64,000 nucleotides of DNA from an uncultured Clostridia bacterium (GCA_934167495.1 CAKPKP010000005.1:1-64000); one strand, 5' to 3'. Positions 1 through 8,938 are shown, numbered from the stretch's first letter. Numbers and translations are program-made. Notes: generated from the sequence alone by a model not told the origin.

Positions 1-24
1 AAATAGAAAATTATTAAAAATATA

Positions 25-75
25 TAAAAAAAGACTGCTGAACAAAATATTTTTAATATACTTTGTCAACAGTCT
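25..75 (-). terminator. intrinsic terminator of the 107-codon gene
   Basis: Read on the minus strand, arms around 62-74 and 33-46 pair (AGACTG against CAGTCT at the base, with a few mismatches). A run of T follows (A-run at 26-32 on the plus strand). It lies just after the stop of the gene at 113-436. Confidence 0.6.
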
Positions 76-112
76 GACGCTTAATACATAAAATGTATCA
101 AGCGCCAATTTT

Positions 113-436
113 TTAGTTCACTTTCTTACAATTAATTTTTACCATCATTGGATTAAATTTTGATTTTTCAAAATTAGGCATTACTTCGTTTTGTATAAAG
201 TCTTTTTCATCTTGGCAAGAATCTGCAAAAAAGTAGATTCCAACAATAGTATTGCTGAAGTTGCTTCTTATAAGACCTACATTTGAAGTATACCACCCAA
301 ATTGATTCTGATTTCTTTTTATAACATTGCTATTATAAAAGCATCTTGCAATTATGTCTTTGTAAATTGTAACAACCATGTGATTTTTCTCGTTTTTCTT
401 CAGTAACCTTTTTAACCGCCTAACTACGAATTCCAT
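113..436 (-). CDS. hypothetical protein, 107 aa
   Basis: Small basic protein that I do not recognise. The N-terminus is Arg/Lys-rich (VVRRLKRLLKKNEKN), followed by a mixed alpha/beta-looking region with no signal peptide or clear membrane segment. An AGGAGG sits about 13 bases before the ATG, slightly far but the only good site nearby. A terminator follows the gene and a dyad lies upstream at about 474-504, so it is probably its own transcription unit. No function is proposed. Confidence 0.6.
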   Translation of the reverse strand: MEFVVRRLKRLLKKNEKNHMVVTIYKDIIARCFYNSNVIKRNQNQFGWYTSNVGLIRSNFSNTIVGIYFFADSCQDEKDFIQNEVMPNFEKSKFNPMMVKINCKKVN

Positions 437-472
437 TTGTGAACTAAAGCCTCCTAAAAATTTTTTTAAGAT

Positions 473-504
473 TGTCTAACCCAAAGGTTAATAATAAATA
501 GACA
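473..504. other. nested inverted repeat upstream of the 107-codon gene
   Basis: Outer arms TTGTCT and AGACAA enclose an inner AACC-CAAA-GGTT hairpin. It lies between the gene at 113-436 and the acyl-CoA synthetase stop at 553. It could be an operator or a structured 5' leader. No convincing -10/-35 pair was found beside it. Confidence 0.3.
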
Positions 505-552
505 ACTTATTCATTAAACCATATACATTTAATAATTGCAATACTTTTTTAA

Positions 553-2409
553 CTATTTTCCATTTTCTAATTCTTTATATCTTTTAATTTTCATTGTAGA
601 GCTTTTGGCAAATTCTCCCTCTTTTATTTCCAATTGTTTTACAGCTTTAAATGCTTCTAATTTTTTGTTTTCTTCTTTTATTTTCTTCCAAATAATATCA
701 TAAATTTCTTCTTTTGTTTTCTCTCCATATAACTCTTTTATTTTTTCATAATCTGGTATTACTCTTGCTGTAATAATTAGTTCTTTTTCTTCTTTTTTAC
801 TGTCTTTTTCTGGTTTCTTTCCATAAACCATACATTCTTTAATTTCATCTACTTTGTTTAATAAAATTTCTATTTCTTCTGGATATATATTTTTACCATT
901 TTGTGTAACTATTACATTTTTACTTCTACCTGTTATAAAAATATAACCGTCTTCATTTATATATCCTATATCTCCTGAATGAAAGTAACCATCTTTATCT
1001 ATTACTTTTTTTGTTTCTTCTTCATTTTCATAGTATCCAATCATTAATGTAGGAGTTTTTATTAAAATTTCTCCTTCTCCATTCTCATTTGGATTTTCTA
1101 TTTTTATATCAGCTTGAACAATAGGTTTTCCAACTGAACCTACACAAGTTTTATATTCAGGTGTTAATGCTGAAATTGGAGCTGTTTCTGTTAATCCATA
1201 TCCTTGTAAAAATGTTATTCCAATTCCTTCAAGCCATTCTCCTACTTTCTTATCTATTGGGGCTGCAGCACTTACGATTATTCTTAATTTTCCACCTAAA
1301 TTATCATATATATCTTTAAATACTTTTCTTTTTATATCAATTCCAGCAACTCTTAAAGCATTTGTAACACCTATCATAGATTTTACAATTTTATCTTTTT
1401 TACTTTCAACTATTTTTTCATTTATTTTCTTATATAAACTTTCAACTAATAACGGTACTGTTAATATTGCTGTTGGATTTGATTCTTGAATATTTGGCAC
1501 AATATATCTTAATCCTTCGCACACAGCAATTGAAGCTCCTTGAGAAATTGGATATAAAAATCCTATAGTTGATTCATAACAATGATGTAAAGGTAATACT
1601 GAAAACATTCTATCTGTTGGATATAATTTTACATATGCTGTAACAGCATTAATATTCTCAGCTAAGTTTCTATTATTTAACATTACACCTTTTGCATTTG
1701 ATGTAGTTCCAGATGTAAAGAATAATATTTTAAATTCTTCTGGGTCTATTTCAATTTTATCAAATTCATTATTTCCAGAGTTAATTAATTCTTTACCAAC
1801 ATTTATTAAATAATTTAATCCTACATCTTTATTTTCTAAAGCTTTATCTGAATTCATTTCTATAAAATATTCTATTTCTGGTATCTTTTCTTTTATTTCT
1901 TTAATTTCTTTTGATTTTTTCGTTGAATATATAATTGCTGAAGCTTTTGAACGTCTAACAATATTTTCTAATTCGTTTACAGGTAATTCTCTATCTGTTG
2001 GAACTGCTATTCCAACACCACAAAGCATTGCCATATAAGAAACATACCAGCCATATTGTGTTTCTCCTACAATAATCACTCTTTTATTTTTTAACTTTAA
2101 TTTTTCTATTAAAGTTGTTCCCAAAGCCCATACATCATTTTTAAATTCTTGATATGTAGTTACTTTATATGGCTCTTTATGAGATGGCTTTTCTAATATA
2201 CAATCTTCATTTGGATATTTTTTAGTGCTTTCTAAAAATACCTCTTTTATAGTTTTATAATGTGTACTATCTTCATATGGTGTATTTCTTTTTTGTTTTA
2301 TATTCTTTTTTTGTAATTTTTCATAATCTATTTCTTCAAGCTCTTCAATTTCGTTCATCTTCATTTTTTTAAATTTCATTTTTGGTATTTTAAAATTTGT
2401 TATACTCAT
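553..2409 (-). CDS. AMP-forming acyl-CoA synthetase (FadD-like), copy 1
   Basis: Adenylate-forming enzyme, 618 aa. It is expected to activate a carboxylic acid to acyl-AMP and then a thioester. The phosphate-binding signature LFFTSGTTSNAKG is at about residues 229-241, YGLTETAP is in the middle, and the C-terminal hinge region reads SGDIGYINEDGYIFITGR followed by KNIYPEEIE. Length fits long-chain acyl-CoA synthetases. The N-terminal 40 residues are Lys/Glu-rich. A paralogue lies immediately upstream in the same direction (97 bases apart), so the two are probably co-transcribed. Substrate cannot be read from sequence; long-chain fatty acid is the family default. Confidence 0.88.
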   Translation of the reverse strand: MSITNFKIPKMKFKKMKMNEIEELEEIDYEKLQKKNIKQKRNTPYEDSTHYKTIKEVFLESTKKYPNEDCILEKPSHKEPYKVTTYQEFKNDVWALGTTLIEKLKLKNKRVIIVGETQYGWYVSYMAMLCGVGIAVPTDRELPVNELENIVRRSKASAIIYSTKKSKEIKEIKEKIPEIEYFIEMNSDKALENKDVGLNYLINVGKELINSGNNEFDKIEIDPEEFKILFFTSGTTSNAKGVMLNNRNLAENINAVTAYVKLYPTDRMFSVLPLHHCYESTIGFLYPISQGASIAVCEGLRYIVPNIQESNPTAILTVPLLVESLYKKINEKIVESKKDKIVKSMIGVTNALRVAGIDIKRKVFKDIYDNLGGKLRIIVSAAAPIDKKVGEWLEGIGITFLQGYGLTETAPISALTPEYKTCVGSVGKPIVQADIKIENPNENGEGEILIKTPTLMIGYYENEEETKKVIDKDGYFHSGDIGYINEDGYIFITGRSKNVIVTQNGKNIYPEEIEILLNKVDEIKECMVYGKKPEKDSKKEEKELIITARVIPDYEKIKELYGEKTKEEIYDIIWKKIKEENKKLEAFKAVKQLEIKEGEFAKSSTMKIKRYKELENGK

Positions 2410-2506
2410 ACTTAATTACTCCATTTTCTTAAAAATTTATATGGATTATATCACATTTTTTCTTTTGAAACAAATTTTATACTATTCAGTCAGTTTTGAA
2501 TTTATA

Positions 2507-4285
2507 TTAGTTATTTGTTTCGATTTTTCTCATTTCTACATTTCTTTTTATTTTAGATGTAGTTGTTTTTTCCATAGGTTCTGTTGTCATTACTATTTTC
2601 TTTACATGCTTATAATTAGCAAGATTTGCATTTACATTTTCTTTTATATCATTCATTATTTTGTTTTGAATTGCTGTTTCATCTTTTAAATTAATATCTG
2701 CATATTCTTTTTCAAATTCTTTTTCATCATAAACAATTTTTGCTTCCAATAAAGTATCTGTTTTGGTGCTATTTCTTGCAAATAGCATACTTTCCAAAAC
2801 ATATGGTATTTTATTTATTAAGCCTTCAATTTCATTTGGATATACATTCTTTCCGTTCTTTAATACTATAATATCACTTTTTCTTCCTGTTAAATGTAAA
2901 AATCCATCTTCATCAAAATAACCATAATCTCCTGTTTTAAACCATCCATCTTTATCTATTGCTTTGTCTGTTAACTCTTGATTTTCATAATATCCAAGCA
3001 TTATACTTGCACCTTTTGCACAAATCTCTCCAGTGCCTTCTATATTTTTATCAATGATTTTCATTTCTAGTGCTGGAAAACAAATTCCAACAGTTCCTGA
3101 TTTATGATATTTATCTGTTTCTGCTGTTAATATTGGAGATGTTTCTGTTAATCCATATCCTTGAACAGAATCTATTCCAAGATTATAATAACCTTGTATT
3201 GTTTCTTTTTCCATTTGAGCAGCACCATAATAAATAATTCTAATATGTTCTCCTAAATTTTCTCTTACTTTTTTAAATATTTTCTTTCTTGCATCTATAT
3301 GTAATTTCAATAAAAAGTTAGAAATTTTAACACCCTTTTCAAATTTATCTTTTTGCCCAGATTCTTCTATTCCTTTTTTTACTTTTTTGTATATAGCCTC
3401 TAATAAAGCTGGTACTGCAACAATTATTGTTACATCATACTCTTTTAAATTCTTAGCGTAATATTTAAGTCCATCACAAAAAGCAATACATACTCCACTA
3501 TAAAATCCATATAAAAATGAAATTGTACATTCAAAAGTATGATGAAGTGGTAATATAGAAAGTATTGTGTCTGTGTCATACATTTTTGAATAAGTTGCCA
3601 TATCTTCTACATTTACACATATATTTTTTTGTGAAAGCATTACACCTTTAGCTTCTGCAGTTGTTCCAGAAGTAAATAATAATACTGCCATTTTATTTTC
3701 ATCAATTTCTATATTATCGTATTTATTATCTCCATTATTTATTTGATTTTGACCTTCTGCTTTAACATTACCCCAATATTCAATATCATTATCATTTATT
3801 TCATCCATACAAATTATTGTTTTTAATTCGTTATCATTAGCATTTTTCATTTTCTTTAAAGATTCTACGTATTTTTTATCACATACTATAACATCTGCTC
3901 CGCTTCTTCTTATTAAATTTTCAATTTCTCTTTCAGGTAATAATTTATCAAGCGGAACTATTACTAATCCAGCAGTTGTCGTACCTAAATATGTCATACA
4001 CCATTCATATCTGTTTTCTCCAATTACAGCTACTTTCTTTGCATTCCTATTTAGCATTGCTGTTCCAAAAGCTTTCATATCTTTTCCAGCATCTTTATAT
4101 GTTTTTCTTATTATCTCTTTATCGTTTGGATTATTTTTATATTTATATGCAATATGTTCAGAATAATGTTCAATACTAAAAAAAGCTAATTCTCTAAAAT
4201 TATTTACTTTTCTAGATTTATATACTCTTCTATCTATTTTTTTGGAATTTCTCATTTTTTCAATATCTTGATTTGAATAATTCAT
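2507..4285 (-). CDS. AMP-forming acyl-CoA synthetase (FadD-like), copy 2
   Basis: Second adenylate-forming enzyme, 592 aa, same architecture as the gene at 553-2409. It has LLFTSGTTAEAKGVM, YGLTETSP and TGDYGYFDEDGFLHLTGR, then KNVYPNEIE. GGAGG precedes the ATG. Clear divergence along the chain says an old duplication rather than a recent one. A candidate promoter (TTCAAT, 17 bases, TATAAT) lies about 60 bases upstream. Together the pair could activate two different acids or serve in fatty-acid salvage. Confidence 0.87.
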   Translation of the reverse strand: MNYSNQDIEKMRNSKKIDRRVYKSRKVNNFRELAFFSIEHYSEHIAYKYKNNPNDKEIIRKTYKDAGKDMKAFGTAMLNRNAKKVAVIGENRYEWCMTYLGTTTAGLVIVPLDKLLPEREIENLIRRSGADVIVCDKKYVESLKKMKNANDNELKTIICMDEINDNDIEYWGNVKAEGQNQINNGDNKYDNIEIDENKMAVLLFTSGTTAEAKGVMLSQKNICVNVEDMATYSKMYDTDTILSILPLHHTFECTISFLYGFYSGVCIAFCDGLKYYAKNLKEYDVTIIVAVPALLEAIYKKVKKGIEESGQKDKFEKGVKISNFLLKLHIDARKKIFKKVRENLGEHIRIIYYGAAQMEKETIQGYYNLGIDSVQGYGLTETSPILTAETDKYHKSGTVGICFPALEMKIIDKNIEGTGEICAKGASIMLGYYENQELTDKAIDKDGWFKTGDYGYFDEDGFLHLTGRKSDIIVLKNGKNVYPNEIEGLINKIPYVLESMLFARNSTKTDTLLEAKIVYDEKEFEKEYADINLKDETAIQNKIMNDIKENVNANLANYKHVKKIVMTTEPMEKTTTSKIKRNVEMRKIETNN

Positions 4286-4345
4286 TTTTATCCTCCATTT
4301 TAATTATATTAGCAATAGCTGAGTTTAAAACATTTTAATATGTTC

Positions 4346-4374
4346 ATTATAATATCATATTTTAAAAAATTGAA
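4346..4374 (-). promoter_or_regulatory. candidate promoter of the acyl-CoA synthetase pair
   Basis: Minus-strand -35 TTCAAT at 4369-4374, 17-base spacer and a perfect -10 TATAAT at 4346-4351. The -35 is weak, so the call rests mainly on the -10 and the position. Confidence 0.4.
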
Positions 4375-4395
4375 CAAGTGGAAAGTCTTTTGGTT

Positions 4396-4480
4396 CTCGT
4401 GTGAAAATTTATGAAATAAATTTTCTGTGCAATGTAATTTTATATAATAGGATTTTCGAAAAAAATTTCCTATTATATAA
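4396..4480 (+). repeat. two-hairpin repeat element, copy A
   Basis: Order on the plus strand: CGTGTG, hairpin 1 (AAAATTTAT-GAA-ATAAATTTT, 4404-4424), a conserved linker CTGTGCAATGTAATTT, then hairpin 2 with perfect 12-base arms at 4440-4451 and 4469-4480. Copy B (8797-8883, minus strand) keeps the same order and linker, while stem bases differ in paired fashion. See findings. Confidence 0.6.
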
Positions 4481-4518
4481 AAAAAGCTACTTTACTATTT
4501 GTTATAATAAAGTAACTT
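4479..4518 (-). terminator. intrinsic terminator of the coiled-coil gene
   Basis: Minus strand: stem AGTTACTTTA against TAAAGTAGCT (4486-4518), followed by a run of seven T. The opposite strand also has a T run, so it may work in both directions. Confidence 0.75.
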
Positions 4519-4541
4519 TTTACATTTATATTAATTAATTA

Positions 4542-4988
4542 TTATTCTTCTTTTCCATATTTTTCATCATATTCTTTTTGGGCTCTTACTGCTTCTAGAA
4601 ATGCTACTTTTGCTTCCTCTGCTGCTAACAAAGCTACCGCTACTGATTGTTCAGCATACTCTAATTCATTATCTATATATTTAGATAACTTTTCTTTATT
4701 ATATGCTTCCTTTTTTTCTTCTATGCTTTCTTTTGCTGCTTTAAAGTTCATTTGTGCTTTTATTAACTCACTTGATATTTTGCTTTTTCCTCTTTCTACA
4801 GCAATTCTGCATTGTTCTTTTGTTGCTTCTAAACTACTTTGAGCTTCTTCTATTTTTTCATTTAAAGTATCTTTTGCTTCCATTCCAGCAATTACAACTG
4901 TATCTGTACTGTCCTTTATTTTAGCATTCAATTCTTTCATTTTTTCATTAAATTCATTGATTTTTTTGTTTCTTTCTTCACTATTCAT
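4542..4988 (-). CDS. coiled-coil protein, 148 aa
   Basis: Highly charged, alanine-rich helical protein without Cys or membrane segments. Heptad-like spacing from about residue 10 to 130 suggests one long coiled coil. The start is placed at the ATG that follows GGAGG by ten bases, 11 codons inside the longest open frame. It has its own terminator, and a perfect 12-base inverted repeat lies upstream (5020-5060), so it looks singly transcribed and regulated. Function unknown; it resembles small cytoplasmic helical proteins of Clostridia only in a general way. Confidence 0.7.
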   Translation of the reverse strand: MNSEERNKKINEFNEKMKELNAKIKDSTDTVVIAGMEAKDTLNEKIEEAQSSLEATKEQCRIAVERGKSKISSELIKAQMNFKAAKESIEEKKEAYNKEKLSKYIDNELEYAEQSVAVALLAAEEAKVAFLEAVRAQKEYDEKYGKEE

Positions 4989-5019
4989 AATATAAATACC
5001 TCCATTTTCTTTTGCTAAC

Positions 5020-5060
5020 AATTATACAAAACAAATATTACATATTAATTTTGTATAATT
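5020..5060. promoter_or_regulatory. 12-base inverted repeat upstream of the coiled-coil gene
   Basis: Perfect arms AATTATACAAAA (5020-5031) and TTTTGTATAATT (5049-5060) are separated by 17 bases, 32 bases before the start codon. Each arm contains a TATAAT or TATACA-type -10-like sequence, so the dyad overlaps any promoter. A repressor operator is likely. Confidence 0.45.
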
Positions 5061-5136
5061 ATATTTATCATTCATTTATGAATTTCTTATGAAATATTCA
5101 TGAATTATTTATACCCATAAAATTGTGAATATATTA

Positions 5137-6078
5137 TTATTTTTTCTCTTTATTACGTTTATCTTGAATAATTTCCATTTCTTTTTCAGTAATTAATGTA
5201 ACATTGTTTTCTTTTGCCCATGCAACGCAACCTTTTAATACAGTACTTAAAAATACTCTTGGTACTTTTATTAATTTTGCACATGCTTCATCTGTAAATT
5301 TTACTTCAGGATCAATTCTTGAAGCTGCATATTTTACTGTATCAAGACTAATACCTTTATTAGCTGGGATTGGTTCTGAAATAGGTCTCTTAAATCTTGT
5401 ATACCAAAAATTTTTATTATCTCTATATCCATAATCTACTGGAACTTGAGGAAAATTGTATGAATTAACTCCATTTATAATGGCATCATAATATTTTGGT
5501 TTCATTAATATATGATCAATTTTTAAAATAAAATGTGCTCCATATTGACTTGTTATTCCATTAAATTGATGATATGGAGGCAAATATTCGTCTTTAACTA
5601 CATCATTCTCAGCTCCATCTAATTCTTTTACCCATGTACATTCAAAAACTTGAAAAGCTTCTTGAATTATTTTTGGATATTGTTCACTTGGATTTTCTCT
5701 TGCTCTTTTTCCATCTACTAAATTGAAAATACAATTTTTCATTTTTTCTTCTGTAGTTTCTCCTGGATATCCTAATCTTACCGCTTCTTTAAAATATTTT
5801 CTTTTATCTGTTATAAAATTAATAGAACATTTCCCTGTTCTTAAAATATTTTTTGCAGTATTTGAACTATTTCTACAACAAAGTACCATTGCATAATAAT
5901 CTTTTCCAGCAATGTAATATGGAAAACATAATGAATATGAACCTAAATTAGTTTCTCCTGATTCACTTAATGTTCCTATTTCAGTTGTTGGCATTGGGAA
6001 GAAACTTGATGTTTGATAAAAATTATCAACTATTCTTAAATCTTTAAATCCATTTAACTCTTCTATTTTCTTTTCCAT
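5137..6078 (-). CDS. flavin-reductase-like protein with C-terminal PCP_red-like domain
   Basis: 313 aa. Residues 1 to about 230 look like the FMN-binding split-barrel flavin reductase fold: TNLGSYSLCFPYYIAG, a CCRNSSNT segment and INFITDKR. The last 55 residues (FTDEACAKLIKVPRVF...AKENNVTLITEKEME) resemble the PCP_red domain named from light-independent protochlorophyllide reductase. No chlorophyll genes are present, so the tail is probably a generic small helical domain. GGA-type site before ATG. Single gene with about 75-base gaps either side. Likely a flavoprotein of unknown substrate. Confidence 0.7.
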   Translation of the reverse strand: MEKKIEELNGFKDLRIVDNFYQTSSFFPMPTTEIGTLSESGETNLGSYSLCFPYYIAGKDYYAMVLCCRNSSNTAKNILRTGKCSINFITDKRKYFKEAVRLGYPGETTEEKMKNCIFNLVDGKRARENPSEQYPKIIQEAFQVFECTWVKELDGAENDVVKDEYLPPYHQFNGITSQYGAHFILKIDHILMKPKYYDAIINGVNSYNFPQVPVDYGYRDNKNFWYTRFKRPISEPIPANKGISLDTVKYAASRIDPEVKFTDEACAKLIKVPRVFLSTVLKGCVAWAKENNVTLITEKEMEIIQDKRNKEKK

Positions 6079-6154
6079 TTAATCAATCCTTTCTTTTGTT
6101 TTATTATATTTTATTTATATCACAATGAGAATTAATTATCAATTTTTTAATTAA

Positions 6155-7243
6155 TTATTTTAATGATATGCTATTATTTATTACCATTGTACTATACATA
6201 AATAATATATCTTTTCCTTCAAAATCTATATAATCTGATAATATTTTTGGTGATATATATCTAGTATCTATCATTGTAATTTTGCTATATTCTGAAACTA
6301 ATAATGGAATTAAACTGCTAGCATAAGAATCTCTAAATACTATTAATTCTTTTTCTGTTCTAGATTTATCATTTTCAATTGTTAATAGTGAAACTGCTCC
6401 TGATAAATATATATCATATTTGTCAAAACTGTTTTGTTTATCTAAGTTATATATTTTTGTTTGTTTCATATTTTCATAATTATATACTCTACAATTTTCC
6501 AATATATCATTATTTAATATTTTTATTTCATCGCTTTTAGTTTCTATAGGTAACTGCCCTGAATATACTCCTTTAAAATCTACAACCTTTATAGTTTCAT
6601 ATTCTGTATTTATACTTATTCCCATTGATTCACCTATTTTTTTAGCTACTTTTATTAAATTTTCTTGTTTCCAATGTGTATCTGTTTTATAATAGTCATC
6701 CAAATTTAATATGTCACAAATTTCTATGTATTTTGCAAATTCTAAATTTTCCTGCATACTACTTTTTATTTCATTATAATCTATTTTTAAATTATCTTCA
6801 TTTACAAAATAATTTTTATCTGGAATAATAGTAAAATATATATTATTTTGCTCTGTTAAATAGTCATTTTTTATTTGCTTTATTTTATTTATTAAATTAA
6901 AAACCGAATTTTTATCTAATGGATAATTTTGTTCTATTATATAATCATTATATTTATATAGCTTATTATAATCTTTCTTTTTTAAAACATTAAATTCCAT
7001 TCCTATTTTCAATCTTCTAAACTCTTCTCTTTTTATAAATTGGTCTGTTAAATATTTATCCATTTTATCAAAAAAAGTTCCATTAAATAATTTGGTAATT
7101 GAAAATGCTGGAAATTGTTCTAGTTTTCTTCTTTCTGATATTGATATTTGACCATCTTTTTTTATAATATTAGCTAATAATAAAATAACAATTACACCAA
7201 AAAAGGTTATTGTAACTACTATATTTTTTATTTTATCACTCAT
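6155..7243 (-). CDS. AlgX/AlgJ-like (DHHW-type) O-acetyltransferase, membrane-anchored
   Basis: 362 aa. One N-terminal membrane helix (about residues 8-26) places the rest outside the cell. The SGNH-like region carries YYKTDTHW (about residues 186-193), the catalytic Asp-His signature of the AlgX/AlgJ/DHHW group, and a later VFRDSYASSL block with the Ser segment. Expected to place acetyl groups on a surface polysaccharide, taking acetyl from the MBOAT partner encoded just upstream (62-base gap). No Shine-Dalgarno lies directly before its ATG; a 12-codon mini-ORF with a perfect one ends nine bases upstream (7251-7289), suggesting re-initiation. Confidence 0.8.
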   Translation of the reverse strand: MSDKIKNIVVTITFFGVIVILLLANIIKKDGQISISERRKLEQFPAFSITKLFNGTFFDKMDKYLTDQFIKREEFRRLKIGMEFNVLKKKDYNKLYKYNDYIIEQNYPLDKNSVFNLINKIKQIKNDYLTEQNNIYFTIIPDKNYFVNEDNLKIDYNEIKSSMQENLEFAKYIEICDILNLDDYYKTDTHWKQENLIKVAKKIGESMGISINTEYETIKVVDFKGVYSGQLPIETKSDEIKILNNDILENCRVYNYENMKQTKIYNLDKQNSFDKYDIYLSGAVSLLTIENDKSRTEKELIVFRDSYASSLIPLLVSEYSKITMIDTRYISPKILSDYIDFEGKDILFMYSTMVINNSISLK

Positions 7244-7250
7244 TTTATAT

Positions 7251-7289
7251 TTATATGATATATCTTTTTTGCTTAATTAAATATATCAT
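7251..7289 (-). CDS. 12-codon mini-ORF before the AlgX-like gene
   Basis: AGGAGG is two bases from an ATG; the frame encodes MIYLIKQKRYII and stops just before the AlgX-like start codon. The downstream gene has no ribosome site of its own. This looks like a translational coupler rather than a functional peptide. The spacing is short, so the assignment is tentative. Confidence 0.35.
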   Translation of the reverse strand: MIYLIKQKRYII

Positions 7290-7305
7290 TTCCTCCTATA
7301 ATTTA

Positions 7306-8697
7306 CTAAAATCTAAAATACAAAAATGGATTATACGAATTATCTATGGAATATGAAGTAACTATCAACAATAGAAAAACTATAAAGACTGGTTCTATAA
7401 TATTTAAAACTCTATTTAATATTGATCTTTTTCTTATTTTTTCTATTGTTACCTTTAATATTGGTGTACAGCCAATTATTGCACCTAAGATAATTATAAA
7501 ATAGCTTTTCAAATAATATATAGTATAATCATTTATAAAGTTTTCTCCATTTATTCCAAATAAACCTAATATATTATGTATTGCTTCATTCATATTACTT
7601 GCATTAAATATTATAAAACTTATCATAACTATAAAAAGAACATATAATCTTCTAAAAATAGTCGGCATTTTTTCTAAATATTTTCCAAGTAATAATTTTT
7701 CTATTATAAGAATTACTCCAAACATTATTCCCCATATAACAAAATTCCAACTTGCTCCATGCCATATTCCTGTAAGTGTCCAAACTATTAATAAGTTTCT
7801 TACTAATATCTTTTTTCCATTTCTACTACCACCTAATGGAATATATACATAGTCTTTAAACCATGAGCTTAAAGAAATATGCCATCTTCTCCAAAATTCT
7901 GTTATACTTTTTGATATGTATGGATAATTAAAGTTTTCTAAAAATGTAAACCCAAATATTCTACCAAGACCTATTGCCATATCTGAATATGCAGAAAAAT
8001 CAAAATAGATTTGTAACATATACCCTATAGCAAACATCCAATAAAATATTACGCTTTTTTCATCTGATATATAAAATGCATTACATAATTCTCCAAGCAT
8101 ATTAGCTATTAAAACTTTTTTTGCTAATCCTATTGTAAATCTTCTTGCTCCATAAGCAATTTTCTCAAAGCTATGGTTTCTGTGTGTCAATTCAGCTTCT
8201 ATACTCTCATACCTTACTATTGGTCCTGCAATCAATTGAGGGAAAAGTGATACATATGTTGCAAGTTTTAGAAAATTTCTCTGCACTTTTACTTTTTTTC
8301 TAAACACATCTATTTCATAGCTAATAATTTGAAATGTGTAAAATGAAATTCCAATTGGAAGAGCAAGATTTACATTTGATAATTTTAAATTAAATATATT
8401 ATTTATATTGTTTATTAAAAAATCGGTGTACTTAAATATTACCAATAACCCCAAATGTATTACTATTAAAGTAATTAAAGTACTTTTTTTATTACTTTTA
8501 TCAATAATAATAGCTCCAATATATGAAATTAATATTTCAATTAGCATCAAAAAAACATACTTCGGCTCACCATAAAAGTAAAATAAAATTGATGCCACAA
8601 ATAATACAAAATTTTTAGCTTTTTTTGGTACAATAAAATATAACAATATTACTGTTGGTAAAAAGTAATATAAAAAACTTATACTAGTAAATAGCAT
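7306..8697 (-). CDS. MBOAT family membrane O-acyltransferase (AlgI/DltB-like)
   Basis: 463 aa, about ten membrane helices. The signature includes FWRRWHISLSSWFKDYVYIPLGG and WTLTGIWHGASWNFVIWG, which contains the invariant active-site His of MBOAT proteins. Family role: move acetyl or another acyl group across the membrane for transfer to alginate, teichoic acid or peptidoglycan. Paired with the AlgX-like protein, it forms a two-gene surface-polysaccharide O-acetylation unit. AGGAGG precedes the ATG. Which polymer is modified cannot be deduced because no polymer genes adjoin it. Confidence 0.9.
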   Translation of the reverse strand: MLFTSISFLYYFLPTVILLYFIVPKKAKNFVLFVASILFYFYGEPKYVFLMLIEILISYIGAIIIDKSNKKSTLITLIVIHLGLLVIFKYTDFLINNINNIFNLKLSNVNLALPIGISFYTFQIISYEIDVFRKKVKVQRNFLKLATYVSLFPQLIAGPIVRYESIEAELTHRNHSFEKIAYGARRFTIGLAKKVLIANMLGELCNAFYISDEKSVIFYWMFAIGYMLQIYFDFSAYSDMAIGLGRIFGFTFLENFNYPYISKSITEFWRRWHISLSSWFKDYVYIPLGGSRNGKKILVRNLLIVWTLTGIWHGASWNFVIWGIMFGVILIIEKLLLGKYLEKMPTIFRRLYVLFIVMISFIIFNASNMNEAIHNILGLFGINGENFINDYTIYYLKSYFIIILGAIIGCTPILKVTIEKIRKRSILNRVLNIIEPVFIVFLLLIVTSYSIDNSYNPFLYFRF

Positions 8698-8767
8698 TTT
8701 TCCTCCTACTACATTTATTAGTAAAATGTTTGTCTAATATGATGATATAATAATTTTCCTATTACAC

Positions 8768-8797
8768 AACAAAGCTTCCTGAATCAGGAAGCTTTGT
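8768..8797. terminator. perfect hairpin flanked by inverted CCTATTA boxes
   Basis: Perfect 14-base arms read AACAAAGCTTCCTG and the complement, with almost no loop. No long T run follows on either strand, so terminator activity is uncertain. AATTTTCCTATTA-type boxes face each other on both sides (8752-8774 and 8792-8813), making a 60-base palindrome-like unit next to repeat copy B. Confidence 0.5.
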
Positions 8798-8883
8798 TTT
8801 CTAATAGGAAATTTCTCTGAAATTCCTATTAGAAAAATACTTTGTACAGAAATTTGCTATACGCAAATTTCGCACACGAACAA
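8797..8883 (-). repeat. two-hairpin repeat element, copy B
   Basis: Minus-strand order: TTCGTGTG, hairpin 1 (AAATTTGC-GTATA-GCAAATTT, 8850-8870), linker CTGTACAAAGTA, hairpin 2 with long arms TTTTCTAATAGGA and the complement (8797-8836). It matches copy A at 4396-4480 in order, spacing and linker. Confidence 0.6.
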
Positions 8884-8889
8884 TTAAAC

Positions 8890-8938
8890 GTGGGCTGAAC
8901 GTTACAATTTAAAATGTAGAAAAATTTAATCAGCCCAC
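8890..8938 (-). terminator. hairpin after the DUF4358-like gene
   Basis: Nine-base arms GTGGGCTGA and TCAGCCCAC enclose an AT-rich loop just past the stop of the gene at 8952-9533. The following U tract is weak (GTTTAATTG), so termination may be partial and the repeat element copy B may be transcribed by read-through. Confidence 0.55.

Noticed and set aside
2441..2689. Plus-strand frame opposite the acyl-CoA synthetase
   Set aside because: Low-complexity Phe/Cys/Tyr shadow of the minus-strand gene, with no ribosome site.
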